DNA from: Sanguinoderma infundibulare | Lineage: Eukaryota; Basidiomycota; Agaricomycetes; Polyporales; Polyporaceae | Direction of reading: 5' to 3' | Length of the DNA stretch: 64,000 nucleotides | NCBI GenBank assembly: GCA_032821775.1 | Contig: JAVLRN010000014.1 | Location: forward strand, 372,001 to 436,000 | Part shown: piece after piece, positions 9,137 to 20,956 of the stretch | Layout: each line of letters begins with the position of its first letter | Numbering within the stretch: the stretch's first letter is position 1 | Made by a program: the position numbers and the translations under genes | Notes under the pieces: generated by a model | The model's database searches: none | The model's input: only the letters and a program-made list of their open reading frames with translations | What the model was told of the DNA's origin: nothing

Positions 9137-10755
9137 AAGACTTCGACCTCTCCTCCCACTCACCATGTCGTCTCTCTCCTCTCGAGTGCATCCCTCGTCA
9201 CCACGCCTGAGGCATCCCAGCTTGCCCCCCAGGCATCCCTCACCTTGTTCAGCAAATGCTCTCACCACAAACTCGACCATGCTGTCCCCAACGTCCATGA
9301 CCCCAACAACGATGGCTTTGACTGCCACTTCGCCGCCCTCGAACTCCGTGCTTTCGACACCAGAACCCAATTCTTGTATCTCATTGTGGAGGGCGGAGGG
9401 CCCCTTGTCCAGATAAATACTATCCCCCCCTCGCAGAGCACCCTCTACATCCCCAATGCTGTCCATTCTGCCCAGATCCCGTCCACATGCGCCCATGTCT
9501 CCTGCACCTCCTCGCAAAGGCGCAGCTTCTCTCAGCACTTCCCCTCCATCCCCCTGCCCCCGCCACTGAGTGCCACATGCAGTTGCGTGTGTTCCTGCAC
9601 TGAAAGCATAGATGGCTGCTGCCGCTCACCATGCTGCGAGGTTTCCCAACTGTCAATGCCCTCCATGAGGAGGTGAGTTCATCCATTCCACCTTGTGCGT
9701 CTCCCTCAGCCATCCTTGCATCGTAAGTATTGAGCCCACATGCAGCATGGCCGGAAGGCATGGCGCTTTCCGAGATCATCGCCGGAGTCGATACTCCAGG
9801 TGATCATCTTTCGTGAAACAGGCATGACTGAGTTCGGGTGTGGGCAGAGGCCTGTCTCTGTCTCGTCGAGATATGCCTGCCACCGACACGCTCACCCCCC
9901 ATCAATGTGTTCAAGGGTCGTCTCCTGCAGGCTGGAACGCCGTTCAGGTCCTGTATGCGTGTCTTGCACAGCATCTATCCCAATCCGTGGCATAGCCATG
10001 TCACCTTTTCTGTCTATAAGGCATGATGTGTCAACCGTTGGATGTGGCGACTGCAGGAGCATTTCACGACGAACCTGATGTCTGCTTGCAGCACCCAGTT
10101 CATGCCGCCGAGGCCACTCAACCTCGCATGGACGGTCCTCCCACAGCCGCTCCCGCTCCCACACCTCTGCCAGCAGCCTCGAAGACATGCTCTTTGAGGC
10201 AACGACCACCGGCGATGATAATGCTGCCCACCCCCACGGCCATCGTGCCGTCCACCCTGCACAGCATCTGGCATGCCACCATTCGACTTCTCTCAGACGT
10301 GACTATTGCCTCAGTGTTCCATTGCAGCATGTCCAGATGCGCACATTGTTGGCCGCGGTGTCATAGTCCCCAGCCCAGTTGCATCTCCTCCTAGGCTGCT
10401 GGTCACCCCTGGCCTGTCACAGATGTTTCAAAGGCACTCTTGCCCCCCTAGTCACTGGCGCGCCTGTCAAGAAGTTTGAGATATGGGCTTGCTCAGTGAT
10501 AATGAGAGTGTACTGACTTGGAGTGCATCCGAGGTCATTGTTCCTGATCTGATGAGCATACATGCTGACATCCCCATCAGATCCTATAGGAAGCATCATC
10601 TCTGGTCCCTCCGCGATCAGCCCCAGTGGCTCAGTTTCTCTGTAGCTACTGCAATGTATTAGTTACCCTCAATACCAGCTTTTCATGCCTATCTTCTATG
10701 TGGTGTGTGCAAGCTCTGGACAGCCCAGCAGATCTCTGAGATATTGAACCTGTAG
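9137..10755. other. Unassigned repeat-like sequence
   Basis: No gene I can support. The plus-strand frame from about 9137 to 9676 is open but Ser/Thr/His/Cys-rich with no recognised motif; short open stretches on both strands follow. Base composition differs sharply from element 1 (no GCGAC bias) and is close to that of the degenerate Gypsy element that follows, so this may be its untranslated leader, its decayed gag, or another mobile element into which element 1 inserted. Confidence 0.3.
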
Positions 10756-10759
10756 TCCT

Positions 10760-10940
10760 GCATTAGCAACCATTAGGAAGGATTAGGAAAAAATTAGCAC
10801 TACTGTAGGGAAGGATTAGAGCCAGTAGTGCTACTTTATCCCTAATCCTTCTAAGATAGAACGAAGGAAAAGGGGGACCTACAGAATCTTAGGTTAATTT
10901 TCCCTAACTCACTAATGCTTTTCTAATGGCACTAATTTCT
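10760..10940. repeat. Small AT-rich palindromic element (MITE-like)
   Basis: Imperfect inverted arms at about 10761-10787 and 10913-10939 share CCATTAG and ATTAG-type blocks. Nested inside are inverted pairs AGCACTACT/AGTAGTGCT (about 10796-10832) and AAGGATTAG/CTAATCCTT. The block is far richer in A+T than its surroundings. No transposase is present, so it would be non-autonomous. No clear target-site copy was identified. Confidence 0.4.
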
Positions 10941-11251
10941 ACTTTTTAGTTGTACTTTCACCAAAGTAGCTTGGGAAGGTTTTTCCAGAGTGGCATATCC
11001 CTCAAATTTCGACCCATCTCGGCTGCGGTCATACCGGGTCCCTCTACTCTATCAACAGTGTCCTTCGTCCTCATCTCTCTCCCCTCAGCAGTGCTCGTCT
11101 TGGCCGTGGTCACATGGAGTACTTGCTGACAGTTCCAACCCCTTCCGCCAATGACTTTCAGCCTGGCTGAGGTCACACTGGAACAACCTCGGATCTCAAC
11201 ATTAAATTCATCAATTCTGCATGTTTCTGCAAACATGCATGCAACAGCAAG

Positions 11252-14200
11252 ATGGCGGTCCTCTACTACCACCCCACTGGATCACCTGGTTTCAATCTCA
11301 CCTTAATGCAGTCCTCCAACCAACCTCCAGACAATCCCATGGCCTCAACCCTGCCACCAGAACCTCCTCCTCCAGACAACACTCCTCATATCCCAGATAA
11401 ATACAAGCAATATGCCCGTGTCTTCTCCCCTGTCGAAGTCGACAACCTCCCTCCGCATCGACCAGGTTTTGATGCCTCGATTGAGCTGGAGGATGGCACA
11501 ACTCCACCGTATGGTCCTCTTCACCACCTCTCTCAAGCCAAATGTGCCTTGGTTCTCGACTACATTGAGTCGAACCTCAAGAAAGGTTTCATTCATCAGT
11601 CAACTTCTTTGGCAGCTTTGCCTATCCTTTTTTCCCGCAAGAAGACAGGCAAGCTTCAGCTCTGCATCGACTACCGTGGCCTCAACTCCATTACATGCAA
11701 GAATCGATATCCCCTTCCTCTCATCAGTGATCTTCTCAACCGCATCCAGGGCTGCAAGATCTTCACCACCTTGGACCTCAAGAATGCGTTCAATCTGATC
11801 CACATTGGGGAGGGAGATGAGTGGAAGACAGCTTTCTGCACTTATCTTGGTTTATTCGAGTACCTCGTTATGCCTTTTGGTCTCACTAACACATCTGGCA
11901 CTTTTCAAGCATACATCCAGGATGTGTTGAGCGACCTTCTCGACATTGTTTGTGTCGTCTACATTGATGATATACTTATCTTTTCTCACACACAGGATGA
12001 GCACGACCAACATGTTACCATGGTACTCGAATGCCTCGAAAAAGCTGGCCTCTTTGCCAATGCAAAAAAATGTCGCTTCAACCAGCCTGAGGTCGAATAT
12101 GTCAGCTATTTCCTCAATGCCAATGGCATTCGCATGAACCCGAAGAAGCTCAGCACGGTTGCCGACTGGCCCATCTCCAAGAACCTGAAGGATATCCAGT
12201 CATTCCTTGGTTTCACCAATTTCTACTGGCATTTCATCGACAATTACGCCACACTCACCCTTCCACTCAACACACTCACCAAGAAAGCTTCACGCGACTC
12301 CCCATTCGAGTGGTCCCTGGAAGCTAACCACGTGTTCGAGGCTCTTCATGCTGCCATCTTGTCTGAGCCTGTCCTCTATCACTTTGACCCTTCTCTCCCA
12401 TCCACCCTGTCTACTGATGCCTCAGATTTCGCAATTGCAGGTGTCCTTCATCAGCCAGATGACATGGGCCATTTGCACCCCATCGCCTACTTCTCATGCA
12501 AGTTGTTGCCCACCGAAATCAATTACCAGATCTATGACAAAGAGCTGCTCGCAATTGTCAAATCATTTCGTGACATGCGAGCTTGGCTCATCAGTACATC
12601 AGATCCAGTTTCGGTGGTTTCTAACCACAAGAATCTTGAATACATTATGGCTTCTCGAGTTCTGAATTGCCATCAAGCATGTTGGTCAATTTTTCTGTCT
12701 GAGTTTAACTTCCGGTTGTCTTATGCCCCCGGATTGAGGAACCCTGCTGACGTGCCTTTATGGCGTGCCGACTTCGCGCCTCAGAAGAGGGATGAGATAG
12801 TCGAAGAGAATTTTAAAGCTTTGCTAACCCCTGCTCATACGGAACGTCTGTGGGCTGGCAAGCCTTCGACTACCTGGCCTATGCAGGTCTCTTCATTTTC
12901 AACAATCCGTAGCTCCTCACCTGCGCCAGTCATTCTTTCAGCTTTTACAGAGCTCTCAATTGATCACTCAGACTTCAAGAAGCATCTCTCAGATGCAGTC
13001 CAAGTCAATCTGGAATGGTGGGATGCACTTGGATGCGACAATCCCCATTTCCATTCCGAAGGCAACATCATCTACCACAAGGACCACCTTTACGTACCTC
13101 TGTCCCTCCGGGCTGAGGTTATGTTTCACTACCACAATTCCACCAGCTCTGGTCATTTTGGGCATACTCATACACTCGAGCTCGTCAAACACAATTTTTC
13201 GTGACCCAGCATCCAAATGTATGTCTGAAATTATGTGCAAGCCTGCGACACATGCAGCTGCATCAAGGCCCCTTGATACAAGCCGTTTGGATTGCTCCAA
13301 CCTCTCAAAATCCCCGATCATCCATGGAAAGGCATAACCATGGATATGATCGTGAAGCTGCCTGCTTCACATGGATATGATTCCATTTGGGTTGTCTGCA
13401 ATTGTCTCACCCGTTTTGCGCATTTTGTGCCATGTAACAAGTCGATGGATGCACCAGCCCTTGCTTGGTTGTTCCTCGACTGCATCTTCCATCATCATGG
13501 CATGCCTGAATCCATCGTTTCGGACAGAGGCTCGACCGTTTTGTGCATTTCATGCCATGTAATGAGTCGATGGATGCGCCAGCCCTTGCTTGGTTGTTCC
13601 TCGACTGCATCTTCCATCACCACGGCATGCCTGAATCCATTGTTTCAGACAGAGGCTCGACATTTGTCTTGCAGTTTTGGAAAGCTTTAACTACCCTTTT
13701 GCACACACAGCTCAAACACTCGACCGCCTACCATCTGCAAACGGACGGCCTCACAGAACATACGAATCAAATGCTTGAAACCTATCTCCGCACGTATGTG
13801 TCATCCCAACAGGACGACTGGGTCGACTACCTGCCCCTGGCTGAATTCGCATTCAACAACCACGCAAACTCCTCCACCGGAAAGTCTCCCTTCTATGCCA
13901 ACCTCGGTTACCACCCATCTTTCAGTCCTCTCATTGACACCACAACTTCCGTACCTGGTGCCAATGACCTGGCACAGCAATTGACTCACCTGCACGAAGA
14001 GCTGCATACCCAGCTCCTCGTCGCTCAAGAACGGCAGTCCCGGTACTACAACAAGCGTGTTCAAGATGCTCCGAAGCTCAAACCTGGTCAACTCGTCTGG
14101 TTACTTCATTGACACATCAAGACAACTTGTCTGTCCGACAAACTCGACCATCGCCGTCTCGGTCCCTTCCCTGTCAATCATGCCATCTCCCTGCTCACCT

Positions 14201-14811
14201 ACAACCTCCGCCTTCCATCCTACCTCTCCCGTCTCCATCCCATCTTCCACATCTCACTCCTCAAACTGTACTACGACACTTCTGCCTTACATCCTCGCTC
14301 TGACCCTGTTCCTATCGAAATCGCCGATGACACTTCCCCTCAGCTCGCTATCCATGCCATCCTTGACTGCCACAAATTAGGCCAATGATATGAATACCTT
14401 GTCCACTGGAAAGACCAATCTCATGATGAAGACTCCTGGATTCCTATAACCGACATTCTGTCGGCTTCCAATGAACTACTTGAATGTTTTCACTGCCGCC
14501 ACACTTGTGCACCTTGTCCACCATCGTCTTTGTTGCTCCGCCCACCAAACCCCGAACTCCCGGCCCTTGAAACTAATACTATTCCTACCACATCCACACA
14601 GCCGTCCTCCGATCCCAACATCCCTGCTCCCGCTTCCTCCAATTCCTCATCCTCCGCTTCAGCTCCTCCACCCACTGTCCCCACTGCCCACACATGCACT
14701 CTGTCACCTCAACCACAATGCGTCAACCTCCGCATTTGGTATGAACCTCCCTCGCAGACCATGCTCTGCTCCGGATGGGTCTCGCGACCACACGAATGGC
14801 TCAACTTGTGA
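11252..14811 (+). pseudogene. Pol of Gypsy element 2, inactivated
   Basis: The first 650 codons (11252-13204) are open and carry RT (LDLKNAFNLI, LVMPFGLTN, VVYIDDILIF) and RNase H (STDASDFAIAG, YDKELLAIV). The frame then meets TGA at 13202, 13226 and 13274, shifts by a 125-bp tandem duplication at 13411-13660, and continues through integrase (SDRG, TDGLTEHTNQ, about 13543-14112) with further TGA at 14110 and 14386. The HHCC finger end (ACDTC) survives between the stops. After 14386 a chromodomain-like segment (YEYLVHWKDQ, SWIPITDI) follows and the frame ends at 14811. RT starts close to the first ATG, so gag and protease are absent or unrecognisable. Confidence 0.8.
13411..13660 (+). repeat. 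125-bp imperfect tandem duplication within integrase
   Basis: Units 13411-13535 and 13536-13660 both start CCGTTTTG and run through the second catalytic Asp region (SDRGST). They are the same length but differ at several positions (for example GTGCCATGTAACAA versus ATGCCATGTAATGA). 125 is not a multiple of three, so the frame shifts. Confidence 0.85.
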
Positions 14812-14918
14812 AAGCTGTCCGGCTGGAATCACAAGTTTGGTTCATCGCATTCCTGAGGAACTAGACTTGCGAGAGCCGTCCGGCTGGAATCGCAGTTGGT
14901 CCCTCATGTGTACTCCCT

Positions 14919-14932
14919 TGAGGAGGGGGTAG
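14919..14932 (+). other. Polypurine tract of Gypsy element 2
   Basis: TGAGGAGGGGGTAG immediately precedes the TGTA that opens the LTR. Its position and purine content fit a plus-strand primer site. Confidence 0.6.
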
Positions 14933-15222
14933 TGTAGTGGCTATGCCTCTGCACGTGCCCCACAGCCAGTTTTGGTAGATTAGATCAGTTCCGACTCGTC
15001 CCATTCATTCTGTTCGTCCGCACTCGTTCCCGTCCAGTCTCGATTGTTATCCGCAAGGCATCCGCTCGTTCACTCCACTAGTAACCTCCTGACCTCTCTT
15101 ATATAAATACTGTGTAGTTCTCTCTCTGTAGCCTGGTGGAATCAACACCAGTTTTGGGTCTCAACCTCCTTCGGTTCCCTTGCTCGCGTCCATCACTCTT
15201 GCCTTGGGTTATTCCCATTACA
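14933..15222 (+). repeat. LTR of Gypsy element 2 (290 bp)
   Basis: Begins TGTAGTGG and ends CATTACA, giving perfect inverted TGTA/TACA termini. A TATA-like box (TATATAAATA, about 15101-15110) sits at a promoter-like place. The following bases CTAGC would be the target-site copy. The 5' partner is not in the window. Confidence 0.65.
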
Positions 15223-15304
15223 CTAGCCATATCCAGGCCTAGTCACATCCTTTCCTTGTGATCGATGTCAGGGGACCTAGTGGGGCATTTACATTTGCCA
15301 CGGG

Positions 15305-15858
15305 ATGTCTGAGGTTGACAACAGGAAGTATCACCTTTACAACGTGTGGTTCGGTACGGAGCACATCCGCTTGACCAGCTGGCTCATTTGGCGTGTTAGA
15401 TCAACCTCGTTGCCAGTGGGACCGCACTCATCCCGCATTGGCAAGTTATCGATATGGCCCTCTCTAACTCCCAAGTCTGACAAGACAAAGATCTTGCTGC
15501 TCCTCGATAGGTATGCAGTCCTCCACTGTGTTAGGACTTTGGTGCTCATGGCGGCCTCTTGTTGCGTTCACCCTCTAGCAAAAAGACCACAGTGCCGGTG
15601 GGCGATATCCTCATGAGCGGTTCAAGGTCACGCACGTCCTTACCGAGAACTTGTCACCAAGACCTTCCCGTGAGTTCCACCTTCCATCATGCTCATTTGT
15701 GTCGATCACTAGTATTGAAACCATTCATCATTTATTGTCATGCACATCGTGGTATGGTCGATAAGGAGGTCACAGAGGAACACTTGAATCGCGCGAAGCT
15801 AGGCATCAGGCTGCTACTGTGTGGACTGCTGTGGCTGGTCGAGAAGGTGGCGGATTGA
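15305..15858 (+). CDS. Doubtful small gene of unknown function
   Basis: An ATG at 15305 opens 68 codons, then a GT-AG intron (15511-15578, 68 nt, GTATGC...CTCTAG) joins in frame to a second exon that stays open to TGA at 15856. A second, optional intron could begin at GTGAGT near 15670. I recognise no domain. The presence of one clean intron keeping the frame is the only support, and the region lies next to an LTR, so a chance ORF is possible. Confidence 0.25.
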
Positions 15859-15978
15859 GGGAGATGGGGTTCAGGGAGGGCAAGACTGTGTTCGGATTCT
15901 GAGGGGTAGGGGGTATTGGCATCGTTATACCGTAAGACAACCTGCCCATGGGAAAAATGTAAACCTCGATGCAGTCCA

Positions 15979-17888
15979 TCAGTCCGATACCTCCCGCCAG
16001 CTTCCTCTCGCCAGTCCGTCCTCGACTATGGCCATCTCAAATGTCTCCGACGGGATGACGGTCCTCCCAATCACGGTGGTGGTACCTGTCCTGGTCTGCG
16101 ACGCGACCAGGAAACCTTGAACGCCGCCCAATGGTGATCGAAGCAGCTCAAGCACCTGCGGCGTTTGACGATGTGCTTCACCCTCTTCCAGGTGAATCAC
16201 AGCGAGGATTTTGCCGACAGGCGTCGAGAGGATACAGGGCGAGGCATGGCGAAGGATGACATCTGCGGTGGTTATAGACGTTGAGCATATCATAGCAACA
16301 AGGAATCGCCCGAGTGCCTCCCCGAAAACGTCGTCCGGAACTGCACCAGTATAGGACTCCAATTCACGTTCCTGCTCCTGCGTGACGATGCCTCCTGCAT
16401 GGGAGAACAGTATGATCCTCCAAAGGTACGCTTGCACGCGCCCCCGCTCCGTGCGCACTTGGTCCCTCGGCATTCCCATATATGGATCGTGTGAATAGCC
16501 CAACGACCGCTGGTAGTACATTGTCCCCATGCACAGCCTGACGATGCGCGGCACCTCCGCACGGCTGAGTTGGACATGCTCGACCGTGACTTGCGCGCAC
16601 ACGCAGTAAAGCTTTTCTTGTGCAGCTGATCCGATGGGCAACAGTGCTAGTGGGATGATCGTAAAGCTGTCATGCCTCGGTGATGTTGTTCGGCTCTTCG
16701 ACGATCCACGGCGCCATGCTCTCCTTCAGGGACATCGCCGCCGGGTCTTTCATCATGCCAGCGAGGACATTCGATACGAGGCAATAACGTTGTCGAACGG
16801 GAGCCTGATTGAATGCATTCATCACCAGTTCCGAGAACGTCATCGTGCGGGCGTTGGGAGGAGGGATGTAGCCCGGTAGGTCGGGGAAGACAGCCAGGGC
16901 GTAGTCGCGGGGTTTGCTCGTCGCCCGTCCACTTTCCCGTGCAAATCGAAGTGGCTGGTATGTAGCAGCAGGACGGTTTCGGCCTCCGTACTTCGCCATG
17001 TCGACGTGATGCCTGCCCATGTCACAGTTTGTCAGCACAACTCGAGGCCAAGAACATTCTGCTGACGGACGCACCGGTATATAAGGTCCACAAATAACCC
17101 ACCGAACGCGGAGAGGACGACGCCCGTAAACGCACATTTATCTTCCAGGAACACACGGACGGCCACAGTCTTCACGATAAGATAGTCAAACATCCCCTCC
17201 CGGTATTCGCTATGAAACCGATTCTGCTCGCGAGGGCATGGGATGAGATTCAGGGGCACAAAGTCTAGGACCTTCCCATATAGGCCCTCCTGGCGCGTCC
17301 ACAGCCTCTCGAACCAGGGATCGAAGCACACCATGTGCGGCCCGCAGAGCTTGACGTGGTCTAACCCGGGATATATGACCTGGTGCCTGATGGCCTCTTC
17401 GTCCAGGTCGATGCTGTTCACGAGGTCCATGACGGTCTCATGCAAGTCGGCGCAGATGGGGTGCTCCAGAAGCACTTTAACGCAGCGGGCTGACTTGTAT
17501 ACATGGGGGATCGACATCAGCTGGTCTGAGATGGTGATGGTCGCGGACTCGGTCTGGTCGATGCAGAAGAGGTCCATCCAGAACCAGTCGGAGCCGCAGA
17601 TCTCGGGACGTCTGAGGATGGAGAGGATGTCTCGTTTTCCGGGACTCAGTTTGACGACCTCTGGTGACCGGTGAACGCCGGCCGGTGAGCTCGATCCCGC
17701 TTTCTGTGAAATCTGATTCACGCACCAGGGTGACCGTCGACCACTGTGTCCTGCACTGTCTCCGGTGTGCCCCATACGTGAGAGATCGCGATGTAATCGT
17801 CCTTGGTGGTCGCGCTCGGCTTGTGTTCGAGATACAGGGACTGGTCTGCCCTCCGACGGACACGAACGAGGGATATGTTGTGCATCAT
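15979..17888 (-). CDS. HET-domain protein (heterokaryon incompatibility), possibly frame-broken near the 3' end
   Basis: Start ATG at 17888. Exon 1 17888-17726 (YIAISHVWGTPE, first HET block), intron 65 nt, exon 2 17660-17075 (DWFWMDLFCIDQ, second block; YKSARCVKVLLE; WFERLWTRQE), intron 62 nt with TGCTGAC branch site, exon 3 from 17012 (RDYALAVFPDLPGY). HET domains act in non-self recognition and cell death after hyphal fusion. Exon 3 runs into TGA near 16670, while the rest of the protein (about 16660-15979) continues in another frame. No intron of normal size joins them, so a one-base frameshift or a very short intron is needed. No C-terminal partner domain is recognised. Confidence 0.75.
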
Positions 17889-18834
17889 GTGATAATATAG
17901 CGACGAGGACGATTGGGTCGAAAGGGGATGAGCTCGCAAACACGATGAGATGCGTTGTGACCCCAGGGCAGACGATGGTAGAAGGGCGGTAGTAGCCTAC
18001 TGAACGCGTGTTCAGCACGGGCTGTGCTTCAAGCGCACGTCTCCTAGCGCGCGTCTCGCCGTTCCCCTTTCACGCTCGACTCTTCCGCTCGCCGCAACGC
18101 TCAAGAATCAACTCACCCTCCCTAGGAGGATCGTCCTTGGCCCCCATCCGACAGTCTTCCCTTCTCATCTTGCTCAGAGTGTGGCAGACGCACACGACCG
18201 AACCTCCAATCAACACGGACTCACCTCTGCTTCTCTGCCGCACTCGCGCCAGGCTGCACCAGTCGTCGTCTGTGGGCCGTCGTTTCAAAGGGGAAGATGG
18301 ATTATCGGATGAATGTGCCTTGTTGTGATGGATGAGCGCATGCGCTGTGCAGCCCGATCATCCTCCCTCATCCGGCAACGTCCGTCGTCCTCGTGGCTTT
18401 GCTTCCGCGCCTCGCAAATTGGTCATTCGATGGGCCCCGAAAGGAGCCCTTCAGCGCCAAAAAGGGCCCATTGGGTCGACCAAAAGGTCGCGCGCCGAAG
18501 GCGCGCCTTCTCCCTCTTCTCGCGACGACCACCCTCTGGTTTCTTCGATTTCACTCGGACAAAGCGCGATCTGGGACTGCTGACATGCAATATTTTCTGT
18601 CTAGGTTCTCGCCGCCGCGGGCGTACCGCCGCGTCTCCGTCTCTAGCTGCACCCGCTGTGGTCAGTTGTCTGCTCGTTAATCAGGCTCGCTCTCTGGTGG
18701 GTCTTCATAGATTCACCCACCGGCAGCACGGGCGGACGTGAATGAGACTTTCTGCCACACGCCCTTGTTCACCGTCCTCGTATCGACGAGCCCAAGCCTG
18801 TACGTTCCCTGCAAGAAGTCGAGCACCGTTAGCT
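17889..18834. other. Intergenic, with a GC-rich hairpin cluster
   Basis: No supported g ene. At about 18424-18510 several short inverted repeats occur together, including GGTCGACC and GCGCGCCGAAGGCGCGC, which would fold into hairpins. From about 18720 to 18834 the sequence matches, in inverted orientation, the 3' flank of the F-box copy at 29.7-30.5 kb. Confidence 0.4.
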
Positions 18835-20473
18835 TCAGTCAGTCGGCGCACACGAGAAATGCGAGGACATACGTCGGTCAGTCTTTCCAGCGACAACAAC
18901 CTCTTGAACCAACTGACCCACCCCATCGCGCAACCGCCGTTCCACGAATGCGACCTCCCCGTCCTCCACGCCTGCCGCCGCCTCCAGCCCACGCACGACG
19001 ACAGATAGCTTCCGGACAGGCCTGCAATGGCCACCGGCCCTGTCGGCGAGCGTCCTTTCGAGCGTTTGACAGAACGCGCCCCCCGCAGCTCTTGCCTCAT
19101 CGCCGCCCTGCAGGCTTTTTGCGACCGTCGCAGCATCAGAAGGAGACTGGCGCTGCTGCTGTGTATCTGGGACCAAGCCGAAGTCCCACGTCAACGTGAG
19201 GTCCTCCAAGTCCGGACACGGGAACGCGCCGTTTGTTAGCAACTGCTTTCCGAGGACGGACACGACGTCCTCAGTGGTCTGATGCTCCGCACACGAGAGG
19301 CGAAGGACCTGCGGGAGGTCGCATAGAAGCGTTGTCCAGTATCCCTTCTAGCCCGGATCCGAGGAGGGGCGCCCCTTGGCTGCGACGCAGGTGACGCCGC
19401 ACGCGGGCGCAAGGGGGTGCGCGAGCTTGCGCGTGAACCTCGAGACGGCGTCGAGCTCGTCCGTGGCGAGCAAGACGCGGACGGGACGCACGCCCTCGCT
19501 GTGTGTCTCCCACTGCGTCACCTGGTACTTATGGGACTCGGAGCTCAAGGCGATGTCGAGCCTGAGCTCGGCGTGCGGTGTTGGGCGAGAGAGGCCGAGG
19601 CTCGGAAAGATTGGGGTGGGGGTCCCTTCGCTGGTGTACTTGAACTCCGGGGAGGTCGTCGAGGGGAAGGCGAGGTAGGAGAGGAACAACGGGATGTAGG
19701 AGGCCGTGTCCTGCAACTCGAAGTGGCGCAGTCGGGGGAGATGGACGGTCTTCGTCAGAGTTGGTCCCGACTATGTGCAAGGTTTCCAAGTTCTGGAGGT
19801 GTTCAAGAGCATTGTGGGTCAGCCGCAATGGGGTGCTGTATTGGGAGATGGGCAGCATGCAGACGATGGAGGACACGAGTTTGAGGTGAGGTAGTGAGGT
19901 GTGGGACGTGACGGGAAGCATGAAATCTGTGCGGTAGAGACGGAGCGCGTGGAGTACAGGATATCGAGGGAAATCCAAGGTCAAGACAAGGTGTCCTCGA
20001 AGTAGATATAGTGGGCTGCAGTTGAGGATGGCGAGATCCTGGAGGCGAGGCAGATGCTATTTTAGGAGCTCTTTAATTCCAACTGGGTTCTCGTCAGGAG
20101 GGAGGTACCGGTGGATAAGTGCTGCGTCGTTGTAAGTGGAGCGGAGCACGTGAATGTTGGATTTGGCTTCGTAGACGGCGCCGCTAGCAGCGGCAGGACT
20201 GCATACCTGGCGAAGGGACTGAATGCGACTCCGATGCTCAGCGATTCTCGACAGGCGCCATTCCTGAACTTCGGAATGCGGGAGTTGGGCGAGTGATGTC
20301 CTGTCCTCCTCGGCGAGCTCGCGTTTCGCTAAAGGGGGCCGATGGTGACCTACCTCGAGATTAATGTGTGGGTGCCAGTGTATGGAAAAGGCGATATACA
20401 TGTTGTTTTTCAGTCGTTGTGTCCGTCAGCAGCGCAAGGTTCCCTAGGTGAAGCAGCCCATCGAGACCGGCAT
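18835..20473 (-). pseudogene. F-box/LRR-like family copy 1, inactivated
   Basis: Homologous along its length to the intact copy at 24506-26518. Damage: exon 1 lost a few bases after the ATG at 20473, so it shifts and stops early; about 110 residues covering the F-box core are missing between the conserved segment IHRYLPP and KELLK; in-frame TAG codons occur just after KELLK and at 19350-19348 (both explainable by CAG to TAG); further frame changes near 19700 and 19800; and the normal stop has become CGA, so the frame runs on to 18835. Closest relative in the window is copy 4 (29731-30526), which lies in the opposite orientation. Confidence 0.8.
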
Positions 20474-20956
20474 GCATATCAAGAAGTGGTGTGGAAGTTG
20501 CGGTTCACCACGAAAGCAACTGCATGGAGTGAGCTATGTAAGCAGTCTCAAGTGAGTCACTTACATATGTACATCTGTGACTGCCACAGGTTGTCGACTC
20601 AGGCAATTGACGCACGCCAGCGCCCCTATGTGTAAGTATTGTTAGATTAATTGAATAGGATCGGCCTCAATCATAACGTACTTGCCAGAGCGTGGCAGTA
20701 AACAACGAAGGTTTAACCGCCAGCTTCTGACATTGTCACCTCACGGGCAAGAGACTGACATTCAGTTGCAACTTGCTTCGTACCCACCCCAAGAAGGGTG
20801 AGCTGAAGTTGAAGAGATTCTCCGAGTCCGCACTAGTGGACATTCCGAGTCGTACCAGAAGAACGAAACTGAAGGGGTGTCGGAAAGGTTGAGATATGAA
20901 GACAGTTGGACTCTCGCGAACCGAAGCTGAAGATCTGACGGCACACCACAAACATG

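Larger units (their letters stand above)
10956..15222 (+). mobile_element. Degenerate Ty3/Gypsy element 2 (chromodomain type), 5' end missing
   Basis: Contains a decayed pol reading RT, RNase H, integrase and a terminal chromodomain-like segment, then a PPT (about 14919-14932) and a 290-bp LTR. No matching 5' LTR is visible, so the element is truncated or its left part lies beyond element 1. It is clearly dead: in-frame stops and a duplication. The left boundary is approximate; 10956-11251 shows no recognisable gag or protease. Confidence 0.7.
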
